DNA of 64,000 bases, from NCBI RefSeq assembly GCF_019112545.1, contig NW_025064885.1, positions 310,001-374,000 on the forward strand, written 5' to 3'. Below, piece by piece: positions 48,316 through 58,392 of the stretch. How positions within the stretch are numbered: position 1 is the stretch's first letter; each line of letters opens with the position of its first letter. Made by a program: the position numbers and the translations under genes. Origin of the DNA: Guyanagaster necrorhizus (Eukaryota > Basidiomycota > Agaricomycetes > Agaricales > Physalacriaceae). The notes beneath the pieces are model-generated. The model saw nothing but the letters and a program-made list of their open reading frames with translations. It ran no database searches and was not told where the DNA came from.

Positions 48316-48933
48316 TCATATGTACTCCTCGTCACTGGAGGTTCCGCGGTACTCTGAATGTGAGTAACGTCTAGAAATAAGAATTAGAAAAAAGACTCGT
48401 TGGCGCAGATGCAAAGGAAAGACATACTTGGTGATGCGGGATAGGTGTGCTCGATTAGCATTCCTAATCAGCCGGTTGATACGCTGACAGCTCTCCATCC
48501 TAGACTGCATGATAGATTCGTACATGTCAAGGACACGAAGACTGTGTGTCGGACGACGGGGCAATGCGGCGAGCTTAATTTTCAAGTCCTTCTTCCGCCT
48601 GATCCAGCGGGACGAATGTGGCGACTTCGGCGATGGGAGGTCAGGAGACGGTGTTGGCGAGGGACGGGGGGAAGGGCCCTCGTCATCATCATCAGAATCC
48701 TGCAGCTCGGCGCGCGTCCGACGGATCCACATGCGCTCCTGCTGGTAGAACGAGACAAGGGAATCGAGGTTGGTGAGCGACGAGCGTAGGACGGGGATTA
48801 TTTCGTTCATTGGGGGATAAACAGTCATTGGGGCCTTTGGTGGAGACGGCGGGGTATATAAAGCATAGCAGAGGCTGGACGGTGTTAGGTTCGAACTAGG
48901 CGTCAAATTCTGCATCATACTAGTTAGTTCCAT
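48316..48933 (-). CDS. Protein of unknown function with helical C-terminal half
   Basis: The ATG at 48933 starts MELTSMMQNLTPSSN. A single intron (GTATGT...TTCTAG, after RAHLSRIT) joins to KRYSHSEYRGTSSDEEYI, giving about 185 residues. The recognisable structure is an N-terminal low-complexity part, a helix (NEIIPVLRSSLTNLDSLVSF, then QQERMWIRRTRAELQ), a Ser/Pro linker (PRPSPTPSPDLPSPKSP) and a basic helix (SRWIRRKKDLKIKLAALPRR). The conserved-looking block LRVLDMYESIMQSRMESCQR then INRLIRNANR follows. I do not recognise the family. It is convergent with FRS1, with under 70 bases between stops. Confidence 0.6.
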   Translation of the reverse strand: MELTSMMQNLTPSSNLTPSSLCYALYTPPSPPKAPMTVYPPMNEIIPVLRSSLTNLDSLVSFYQQERMWIRRTRAELQDSDDDDEGPSPRPSPTPSPDLPSPKSPHSSRWIRRKKDLKIKLAALPRRPTHSLRVLDMYESIMQSRMESCQRINRLIRNANRAHLSRITKYVFPLHLRQRVFFLILISRRYSHSEYRGTSSDEEYI

Positions 48934-49299
48934 AGGACGTAAGACAGAACGGGATCGCCTGGCGCGTGTCTGGACTGGGGGAATCTTAGGATTACATAGC
49001 CGGTCGATGACTTTAAGTGGTCCAGGCTAGCCGACTAGGCACCTTGGACGCGTGCCAGAGATCCAAGCCAGATATCATGTCGATATCAAGATTCTTTAAC
49101 AGATACGGCAGCAATCCTACCGGCCAATAGATTTCAATGCAACCGCGGAGGCGAATACAACCCAACATAGACTCCAGAGCATATGTCAACCACACGCAGC
49201 CAACAGAACTCTAGACCACGTAAGTCACGTGTCCGTCACCCACCAATCACAGTCCTGCCCCACTTTCGGAGTGGCTGTGCTGCTTCGTCTTTGGCCGTC

Positions 49300-50159
49300 A
49301 TGGTCTTCACGCCCGTACTCGTCGCTGCCGTCGTTGTCGTCCACGTCGCCGCAGCACTCGACGTCTTTCATCGCGGCGTGCATCCCGACCTTGATGAACA
49401 GCCTTTCTCTCTTCGTGGCCAGCTCCTTCTCAACGACAATACCCTGGCCTTTACACCGTCACCCTCTTTCTCCAGTGACCTCTTTTCTTTCGCCCAGACG
49501 CTGACAGAATTGAACCTCGATAATGACCGCGCCTCCTACCAGGTGGCCCTAGATCGTTCACCTAGTTGGGAAATTTCTTCTGTAAAATTCGTACGTTCCA
49601 GGTCTATTCGCAATCTAGAGCCTCCGCTTATACGCGCCTCTGCAAGTGCCATCTTGCTCAGCCATTTGCTGAAGATTTGATACTCTACACAACTTTGGTA
49701 AATCCATCGACACCGTACGCTATTAATTATTTCGTATCGCCAATACCCCAAGATGGATCTTGTCCAGAGACATTTTGGGTAGATGTGTCCCATGCCGGGC
49801 CTATAAATACAACAATCACTCTTCGCGCGCGACACTTTCCACCCTTGTGAGTATTTATGAATACCCTAATTTTTCTGCTTCTATCTACTGTTCTATTGCT
49901 TATCGCTCATCGTTGTCTTCTGAATATTATTCAGACCTGAACTTCGAACTCCCCCACCTCTGACGCCACAAGGCGAACCCGTCCAGCCCCCCGAAGAAAA
50001 GAGCTTCTTCCAGAAGTATTGGATGTACATCGCTGCGGTCCTCATTGCTCTCAGTATGTTCCCTTTTCTTTTTTTTTTTACCCCGAGTTGTCCACTGATC
50101 GTCTTTCAGCACTTTCAGGTGGCGCTCCAGAAGAGGAAGGGGCTAGACGTCCGGCATGA
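49300..50159 (+). CDS. EMC10: ER membrane protein complex subunit 10
   Basis: The start MVFTPVLVAAVVVVHVAA is a signal peptide, cleaved near ALDV. The luminal domain reads ALDVFHRGVHPDLDEQPFSL, QLLLNDNTLAFTP and SYQVALDRSPSWEISSVKF. It then joins via a 56-nt intron (49591-49646) to CHLAQPFAEDLILYTTLVN, TPYAINYFVSPIPQDGSCP and FWVDVSHAGPINTTITLR. The C-terminus has FFQKYWMYIAAVLIAL plus TLSGGAPEEEGARRPA, a membrane anchor with the SGG-P-E motif typical of EMC10. EMC inserts tail-anchored and multipass proteins into the ER. Choosing the 49591 donor is what links the two halves in frame. Confidence 0.88.
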
Positions 50160-50481
50160 TATTCGCCATCGAGGTTCGACATCAGTTCTACCCTGCATTC
50201 CCGGGCTTTGTTATATTTTTCTCGGTCATCGGGATCTATGCAGGATCGCAGATTCTGTCGTGTGTTCTACACGTACTCTATGAATATATTTCTTGGCCAC
50301 CATGCCTTTGCTGCTAACAATAATGCGCAGCCTTAGTGCGGTTGCCTAGTATACTGAGATGACCGGCGTATCACAAAGTCTGACAAAGACTCAGCCAAAC
50401 AGAGACAAGCGCCTCGGTCACTGCAGCGGGGTGCTGTGTCTTCGACTATTGTTTGCCAAGCCGCCACAGATTCCACCATCC

Positions 50482-51921
50482 ATGTATTCAGAACCGCTAT
50501 CTGAGCCTGGACTGGTCGGCGCGCCAGTATCCAAAGAGAAGCAGGCCGTTTCGGATCTGCTATTACTCGTATTCATTCACGGCTTCAAGGGGGACGACGA
50601 GACATTCCTGCAATTTCCTCAACGGATTCAACACGTCCTCTCCGGCACCATTCCAGATTGTACTGTGGAATCTATAGTATTTCCTGCATATGAGGTACGG
50701 TCACACGACTCGGACTGTCTGATCACATCATCTGAACTCTTTCCAGACGAAAGGGGAACTAGTAAGCACGTTTTCACCCTACACAGGAAACACAAGTCAA
50801 ACTGTCATGTAGAATGAAGCGGTCGTACGGTTTGCTGATTGGTTGACAACACTGACGGTGGAGAAGGAGGTAGCCTCAGGAGGGGGAGCCGGGAAAGCGA
50901 AGATCGTGTTGTGTGGGCACAGGTACGTGTCATTATCCAGATTATGGGGAATATTTTACCCAAATGGATACAGCATGGGTGGCATCCTTGCTGCCGATAC
51001 CCTACGCGAATTTGTCAATACCAAGCCCGACCAAAGGGCACCTCTTTGGCCAAAAATCATCGCCTGCATCGCCTATGACACTCCAGTTCGTGTATTATCC
51101 CCTCAACCCAACTTGAAAACTCAACAGGCATTCTCAGTATCTCGGTCTACATCCCTACGTATTCAAAAACAGCGCGACGAAAGCGACGGAGTACGTCAGT
51201 ACTGCCCGGACGGTTGGTTCCACTTTGCTAGGTTCTTTCGCAGGGTTCGGATTAAAAAAGGCCGTCGATTCAAAGCCAGCTGCAGAGAGTACGCCACCCC
51301 CTCCTGAGTCAAAAACTTCTTGGAGTAAATGGGCACCAGCTGCATATGCCGTGGGTGGTGCACTCTTGGCCGGAGCGGCAGCAGGCGGGGCCTATTACAA
51401 GCGCGATGATCTAGGCGTAGGATATACATGGGCCACGGATCATATGAAGTACGTGAGGAATCTATGGGATGAAGCGGCCCTCCGCCAGCGAGTGGACGAC
51501 CTGGTTGATATTGAAGAGCAAGAGGGTGTCGTTTTCCGAGTGTACGTACATCAATTAATGACACGTCGCCATCGAGACGGGGCTAAACTTGTACTTTCGC
51601 AGTTTCTATACCAATCTACCTCCGGTTCCACTGGTTCATCCCAATGACCGAACATTTATCGTGCTGCCGAAGAGAAATGCACGTTCTGCGGGTAATTTCC
51701 TGCTGGCGAATAACGGTATCGCTCCCGATGAGCTGCAGGCGCATACAGGGATGTTCAGTGCGAAAACCAATGACGGTTACTATGAACTCGGGCTGCAGAC
51801 TGCGAAAAGTATCCGAGAAGCAGTTATGTTGGGTAGGGGGATATTTGAGGATCCAGAGACGCAAAAAGAGAGTATCCAGGAGGGATTGGACGTGGAGGAT
51901 TCTAAGAAGACACGATCATGA
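50482..51921 (+). CDS. DUF676-type serine esterase/lipase domain protein with a membrane segment
   Basis: The start MYSEPLSEPGLVG is followed by LLLLVFIHGFKGDDETFLQF (oxyanion HGF). The nucleophile elbow GHSMGG is split by an intron: ...GKAKIVLCGH, then SMGGILAADTLREFVN. IIACIAYDTP is a further hydrolase strand. After FAGFGLKKAVDSK come a proline-rich linker and a hydrophobic glycine-rich segment (AVGGALLAGAAAGGAYY). The C-terminal domain has VGYTWATDHMKYVRNLWDE, RTFIVLPKRNARSAGNFLLA and GYYELGLQTAKSIREAV. It is probably a membrane-associated alpha/beta hydrolase; the substrate is unknown. The C-terminal domain may act as a lid or regulator. Confidence 0.8.
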
Positions 51922-52000
51922 CTTGTGACGACATGGTTGAATGTAACTTATGATTGTAAAATATGTACTATACCTCATCTATATCCACCGTATCATTATA

Positions 52001-52706
52001 TCACTTTAGGGATAGCTGCATGGCGTAGGCGTCTTCACCGTCAGCATCTGTGGGAAGGATAAGCATCGGAAAGCATGATTGAGCGTGTAACATACAATAT
52101 TTGTGTTCAACACTTTTCACGGTGAAGCCCAGCGTATCCCTATACAGACCCAAAGCGGCGCGGTTCGATTTTCGGACGTGTAGGGATACATAAGAGGCAT
52201 GATAGACAGCAGCCATTGCTTCCTCTATAGCAGCACATCAGTGGAAGTTCCGATAGTGAGCAATTAAACTGACGAGATTGCACCATCAGCTTTTTTGCCA
52301 ACCCCAACCTTCGATAAGTGCGCAGCACCGATATTGAGGTTACGTGTCCATGAGGGTCATCTTCTTCTCCTAGCTCCTCTTCCCTACTACAGCATTAGCG
52401 AGCTTCGTAACGAGAAGCTGAGACGCATACATTTTAGCAAGGATGTATCCGACCACTCGACCTTCGCTGTCTTCTGCGACGTAGGAGAGAGAAGGCCATG
52501 TCAGGATGTGGTATAGGTCTAGGAACGGTTGAGGACGGACGAGCCATGTCACTAAATCTTGCGCGTACAGTATTTCATCGTGTAGTTTTCTGGTAAATTT
52601 TGAAGGTTGCAGGCCTGCATACCATTGCAATCTTTGACAAATGAGCCAAAATCGAATCAATCTGAAGCGAAAACAAACCGTCGATACGGGCGAGGCGAAT
52701 GTTCAT
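52001..52706 (-). CDS. NAA10: NatA catalytic subunit, N-alpha-acetyltransferase 10
   Basis: The start MNIRLARID at 52706 splices (GTTTGT donor, 46-nt intron) to [20 protein letters not shown] further intron leads to [28 protein letters not shown], then [20 protein letters not shown] with the acetyl-CoA loop RRLGLA, and [20 protein letters not shown]. The end is [32 protein letters not shown]10 with NAA15 acetylates N-termini of nascent proteins at the ribosome. The protein ends shortly after the catalytic domain and lacks the long acidic tail of some homologues. Confidence 0.92.
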
Positions 52707-53056
52707 GGTAGAGGGAAAGATGGATAAAATTATTTATTTTTGACTCTAAAAAATATTGTGATTAGAAAACGCGCGACGTTTATCGTTCACTAATAGATGC
52801 TATTCATACGCTGCAAGGTGAGCCGTTGGTTCGTTGCTGTACAGCACAATCTGAATGTTTTCCAGTGGTTCGACGATGACCGCCAGCCCATCGATGGAGG
52901 TTGCAAAGGGGAAAGCACGACCTGTGCGTTCATCCACCCTTCATCAAATCGATGGGACTTTGCCCCTCGCAAAAAAACAGCGGTTCCCAGGGTGCGTCGG
53001 TGATACCCGTCATCCATTTCTTGTTTCCATACTCAGCATTCACACCACAGAGTCTG

Positions 53057-54995
53057 ATGAGTCCCAGGAAAGGCCCGTCAGGTTGGAGCGACGCGCCTCG
53101 TCGTGACCGTAATGCCAGTATGACCGGCGCAAACACAGTTAGTCTCGGTGCCAAAAACCGTTACAACGCGTCTCCTCCTAGAGGTCCGAAGAACAAATGG
53201 GACACTGACCTCTGGTACTCAAACCCACAAAAGTCTGGTCAATCGGATGCTGGTCCTTCCACAAGCACACAAGCTGGCGCCTCAATTACTGAAAAACCTG
53301 CCGACAGACCTTGGGGCCCGACTAGCTGGAGCATGTCTGACTCTCCGTCCTGGGGCGACAAGACCAAGAATAGTGGCGTTTCGTCTCTAACGGCAAACAA
53401 GGACGAATGGGGCACAAGAGGCTGGGGCAGCACAGAAGACACGGCGACAGATATCGCCTGGGACACTGGCACCTGGGGAACTTCGGATGCTGGCACAGGT
53501 TGGGGGGGCGCACCTATCGAAGAGCCGCAGCCAATGCAGGTCAACTCGACCTTGCCATCCTCCGCAAAGGGTAAAGAGAAGGAAGTGTCAAGACACGATT
53601 CACAGGATACGATAACGGTGCCTCCTCTTTTCGATCTCACCGTCATGTCGTCATCGCACATACCACTGCCAAAAAAGAGGAAAGACACGGGGAAACAGCC
53701 AGCAGCCTCACTGACTGTTGATCTATCTAAAGTCGAGGATAGCACCAGCGGTCAACCTCACTCGCCATCGCATTCGATTACAGATGCCCAATGTGTCTAC
53801 AAGGAGCTCATGAAGTACGTCCTCATTTCCTTTGTTCTATCCGTAGACTTATGCAGTTGTGATAGACACTTCTTCAAACTGGTGCGCCTCAAGATCAAGA
53901 AATCCGACCATGAGGAAAGATATCGCGCTTGGACTGCGGCTCAAGGTTCATCGCCCTATTCCTTCGGACAGGAAACTGCAGGAACACATTGGAATCAGGC
54001 ACAGAAGCAATTGGATAAGATTCAGGGCCTTTCGCGGTATATTGAAGATACTACGAAACAGCTTTTGAGCCTTCCAGATGTGTCTACCCCCAAAATATCT
54101 CTGGATGATATGGAAGAAAAGATGGAGCAAATCATTAATTATGCGGAAGACGTTGAGCGGTGGATGAGGGAACTGGCCAAAGCACAGGAAGAGGTAGAAA
54201 GACGTGCCGAAGAAGCGGTGGCAGAGAACTGCCCAATCGATGTCACGCCGCGTTGGAAGCCTAAAGAATGGCCGGAGAATCCTAGCATGGACTACTTCCA
54301 GAGACGCATTGCCGAGTTGCAGGATCAAGTCAACGACATTTCTGACTTCCTGGATCATATCAAATCGATGGACGATGTTGATTCTCTGTTTGAAGAGGGC
54401 ATCCAACTGAGCGATGGCATCGCCTGTTTAAGGATGGAAGAGAAGGTTCCAGAGGGAGATCTTTTAACCTTGAGAATAGACAATGCTGGTGGACAAATCG
54501 TTGAAATGATGTCCACAATTGCAGAGCACGCGGGCAAATCCGTGAACCAGAAGAATGAGTTAGAGGAATGGAAAGCCAAGAGGGATGCCAACCTGGCAAT
54601 TAAGGCAGAGGTTTGTTTTTGGATCTTTGTCTCATATGTCGCTTACCGTATTTCGGGTGTAGCTCCAAGAGAAAATCACCGGCTTCGAGCAAAGGTCCAA
54701 AGAGCGCCATGCCCGTATCCAAAAAATGACTGCCGAGTTAACGGAACTCCGAAAAATGGAACGGGCCTATCCGTTCCACTTAATCAATCCACTACTCGAA
54801 CAAATCGCCGACGAGGTTATTGAAAAGGAAGTACAACCTCTCTTGACAGCCTTACATGCTGCCTGTGATGCTGCGTCAACACGGAGTGTGGGTCGGATGA
54901 CTGAGAAGCTCCAGGCGGTTGCTCAGCCTACGGTCGAGAGTACCAACCGTCTTCGAGAGCAGGCTCGCCGGTCCAGGGCGTCCACGTCATCTTAA
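53057..54995 (+). CDS. Coiled-coil protein with Trp/Gly-rich N-terminal region, unknown function
   Basis: The long first exon has an N-terminal disordered part with repeated W-containing units (KWDTDLWYS, RPWGPTSWSM, DEWGTRGWGS, IAWDTGTWGT, GTGWGG). It joins through two introns (53818-53866 region and 54610-54662) to a long helical part: ERYRAWTAAQGSS, KQLDKIQGLSRYIEDTTKQL, DMEEKMEQIINYAEDVERWM, PSMDYFQRRIAELQDQVNDI, TAELTELRKMERAYPFHLIN. Heptad patterns suggest coiled coils. I do not recognise the family. The frame continues upstream of the ATG at 53057, so a 5' exon near 52855 (MFSSGST...) with an intron ending CTCAG may be the true start, although I could not make the phases agree. Confidence 0.6.
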
Positions 54996-55402
54996 GTTTC
55001 TTTGTATACTTTGTGATATCATCTCTATGCACATACTGCTTACTCTTATCTATTCTTCCTGTGTTCTGGGTTCCGCTGGATTCTGCATACCCCCGCGATT
55101 GCATCAGTACCGCTCATTTGCTGCATTCTAGGCCAGTGTATAAGACATTCCGTGCTGTACATATGTATCAACTAAAACGGCCTGTTCCAATTTGCATAAT
55201 GCCTAGCTACGAACAGTTTCAATTCAGTTCCACTTACGGCGGCGTCCTGGACACCGATTCCGTGACAGGAGATAAGGTCTCATTGCATGTCGCGTCGTAT
55301 ATCAAGTAAATCTCGGAAAGAAGCACCCAATTATTCGACGACGTTATGAATAAATTATCCTACATGATGAGGTACACCATCGATATTGGCTTAGTTGAAA
55401 CG
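54996..55402. other. Intergenic/3' UTR region
   Basis: It holds the 3' UTR of the coiled-coil protein gene and short frames without family features. No RNA gene or repeat was seen. Confidence 0.4.
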
Positions 55403-57097
55403 TCACCAAAGCGAATAATAGACTAATGGGGGCAAGACATTCGGGAAGGCCCAATCAGTGTCACCGCCGTTATTGCTACTGTTGCCGCCTATGCTATTGT
55501 CATTATCATCAGATCCACTTCCGGTGTTAGTGCCAGTATTCGTGTCATTGTTACCGGTTGAATCTCCTTTAGAGTTCATGTCATTTCTAATGAAAGATTA
55601 ATTATTTAACACCAGATCCGGAGCGAGATCCAAACCTCACAGAACAAGCTAATCAAGGATTTCACAGAGGCTAATGGGATTAATCCAAGCTTGATTAATA
55701 GGAAAGCGTACCAAGGCCACTAGAAGAGACATACTTAGCCACTCTGTCAACGAACAATGAAGAACACACAATGTCCCCCCACTACAAGCCTTGCTTTGAA
55801 ACCCTGCACTCCCCCATCTGTACTGTTGTAAAAATATCCGAATGGCTGGGAGCTTAGCCTACTAGAGACCCAATTTACGACGGATAGGATGAGCAAGTCC
55901 CGAGTAGAATTGTTCATCATGATTGTGGCAGTCCAGATTTCCCAAACTATGGAGGACACATTGGGTCACCGGTGAACGAAGAGATGCAGCCCACGTACCG
56001 CTCAAGGTATATGTGTGTCTATAAGGAGTCTCGGAAGTCCAGTGCTTGTAATACTTGTAATGGAAGGTGAGAGCTCATCGACTATCCAGCAGGACACCGT
56101 ACTTGTCTTGAAGGCATCAGTTTAGGTGCATAGAACAACGCTCATTTCCAGAAACTCACTCGCAACTGTGGGTTACCACTTCGTCTCTGTTTGAAAATGA
56201 GTTCGACCCTTTCCTGAAATACAACAAGAACGTACGTGTTTCATAGGCAGATTGGGGGAAGATATTGAGATTCAATAATTTATCGGCGTATAAGTTATAG
56301 GATAGGCCCCAGCTAAAGCGAGGTGAGTTAACGCAACCTGTACTCCGGGCGGGAGACGTTACTCACCTGGGAGAGTTCCCATACTAAATTTTTCCATAGG
56401 TCAGTCAAGAAAGGTTCAGCCCAAGAGACAGAGATTACAGAGAGAGTAAGATGGCTATCGTCATCCGAAAACGCCAGGTTCTGCCATTGTGAAACATAAT
56501 CTGAGCGATGGCCTGGAAATAATTGAGGTTGAATGATAGCAACGGTTCATCGAAAGAAATAAACATTGTAATCGCTGCTCTTGGTATCATCGCCTAAGAT
56601 GTCAGCAATCTGCGTCATCGCACTGATTCCGATGATTCCGATGATTGCGAGATTGGTCTGGTTCGCAAGGCTGCCCGCAAAGTCATCGGTGCTGAGTTGA
56701 TAAGCTGGAACGAGAGCGTCGGAGATCAAATATTGCCCCCATTGGTCCAGTAGGTCGAACTGAAGGAAGGAAAGGCGTCTTGTTAGAATACCCGATGGAT
56801 GAGAGTCTGGGAGAAGCAGTATCTTACATATTTCGTGAGCTGGGAAGTGTCTCCAGTCTTCTGGGCGTAGCTCCACGCCATGATGATAATGTTTCCGCTT
56901 TCTTTCCAAAGAATCAGCACTACATTTCAGTAGGAAAGACAGAGAATACCTTCCACCGGCATGGCTTCATCGTTTCCATCGTTGTGACCAGTAGCATTGG
57001 GGTAAGGGGAACCTATAGTGGATCATCAGCAAACTATGCATTAATATCTTTCGAAGATATTCATACCTATATCATTCACACTATTGGCTGGGGTACT
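55403..57097 (-). pseudogene. Glutaminase A (GtaA-type), 3' half of an interrupted gene
   Basis: Minus-strand blocks of the fungal secreted glutaminase family appear in order. They are PYPNATGHNDGNDEAMPVE, GNIIIMAWSYAQKTGDTSQL, LLDQWGQYLISDALVPAYQ, STDDFAGSLANQTNLAI, GIIGISAMTQIADILGDDT, QWQNLAFSDDDSHLTLS, SWGLSYNLYADKLLN, YGVLLDSR, HTYTLS, then STRDLLILSVVNWVSS, SSQPFGYFYNST and GFKARLVVGGH. Several lesions are visible: a lost frame and TAG where QYPNKWAV is expected, TGA after DSR where a splice donor should be (CG|ATGAGC), and frame jumps around 56,330-56,480. A possible last exon (55586-55403) is Asn/Gly-rich. The enzyme would hydrolyse glutamine extracellularly; this copy is dead. CpG is normal here, unlike the 5' half beyond the retroelement. 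Confidence 0.82.
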
Positions 57098-57102
57098 GCC
57101 CT
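57098..57102. repeat. Target-site duplication, left copy (GCCCT)
   Basis: GCCCT directly precedes the 5' LTR and recurs directly after the 3' LTR (62132-62136). Removing the element and one copy restores glutaminase reading QATGQYP on the minus strand, which confirms the insertion site. Confidence 0.8.
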
Positions 57103-57304
57103 TGTTGGATTAGCAAGCAGGAGCTCCATCGTATCCCGCCGGCCGAGCTCGATACCCCTTTATGTCGGGATGGACTATATATATTGAATACGGTCCGTCG
57201 AACACCCTCACCGTGTTTCTGCTTATCGCTACGCTGTGTGAGGTCTACATTATAGCTAACAGTGCACTCTATTAGGTGCTACGAACGTGCATCACTTTCT
57301 TAGA
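57103..57304 (+). repeat. 5' LTR of the Copia element
   Basis: It starts TGTTGGATTAGC and ends at TTAGA, where identity with the 3' LTR stops; the 3' end lacks the canonical CA. A TATATATA motif lies near 57,176. It is 202 bp with about 14 CpG sites, every one of which is TpG or CpA in the 3' LTR. It also lacks a roughly 134-bp segment present in the 3' LTR. Confidence 0.85.
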
Positions 57305-57350
57305 GGTTATACGGCACCGAGAATTATTCTATCCCATCCTTCATACTCAA

Positions 57351-58373
57351 ATGACTTCCACCATTGCTGCCTTGACTACAGGCCTACCATTGAATGTCCC
57401 CACACTGAACATGTCTGGTGACAACTGTCCATCTTCTACCTCTGCTTTTCCACTGGTGTTCAAGCCAAAGGGAAATGGGATCACTTCAATGGATCAAAGC
57501 CCAAACCCTCTCTCACTGCACCCACAACAGCTCTCATGGCTGAGCTAGATGAATGGGAGAAAGATGAGGCTGTAGCCAAGAACCTCCAGCTCTTGAAGAT
57601 CCCTGACTCAGTCACTATGAAGATTCAGCATCTTCCCACAGTTGCTGTAGCCTGGTCAAAGATCAAAAAAGAGTTTGCCGATAAGCATGGCTATGCATTA
57701 TGGAGTCATATTGCCTGGCCAAAGACAATGTTCATGAGTTTCTTGACAGTCTGTCAATGAAACAGGAGTCATTAGCTTCCATCAGTGTCATCATCAAGGA
57801 GAAAGATTACTGCTCAATGATTCTCACCTCTATTCCTCTCTATTTTGCCAAGTATGCATTGACTCTCCTTATGGTGGCAAAGCTTTTTAGTTCCAACAAG
57901 GAAGTCGATCCCAAGAACCTGATCCATGCCATTTCTGAGGAATATGACCAACTGGAGTGCAAGTGAGCCAAGCATAGTTGGCAGTCTGAAAAGAGAAAGG
58001 ACTTGGAGCAAGATGAAGCCATGTCTGTTTCATCAAGCTCAGGTGGCAATAAGAAGGGCAAGAAACCCAGCAAGAAATTGTGCTGGGGATGTGAGAAGGA
58101 AGGACACTTCAAAAACAAATGCCCTGAGAAGAAGTTGTCAGACAATGACAGCAAGGCCTCTGGATTGAAGGGTGAAATAGCCAATGTGGCTGAGGAATCA
58201 TCAGATTCAGACTGGAAAGCTGGTGGTGCATTTGAGGTTGATGATGCTAGTGACATGCCATCACTGGCTGCAGTTTCTGAGTCAGATGAGTCAGAAGTTG
58301 AGAGCTTGTCAGAGGATTTGGAGGATGAAGATGATGATACTGATCTTTTTTTGGAGGTTGGTGATGAGTCATA
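57351..58373 (+). pseudogene. Copia gag remnant
   Basis: The frame opens MTSTIAALTTGLPLNVPTLN and shifts at least twice (near 57,540 and 57,690). It continues AELDEWEKDEAVAKNLQLLK, then the gag helix region (SLSMKQESLASISVIIKEKD). A CCHC zinc knuckle follows (CWGCEKEGHFKNKC, near 58,080) and then an acidic Ser-rich tail. The knuckle packages element RNA in active copies. A TAG at 58,372-58,374 ends the longest stretch. Confidence 0.8.
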
Positions 58374-58392
58374 GGATGAGCTGAGCAGCACA

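Noticed and set aside
53239..53745. Minus-strand ORF of 168 codons opposite the coiled-coil protein gene
   Set aside because: Antisense of the Ser/Thr-rich first exon. No conserved motif, and the plus frame is continuous with spliced exons.
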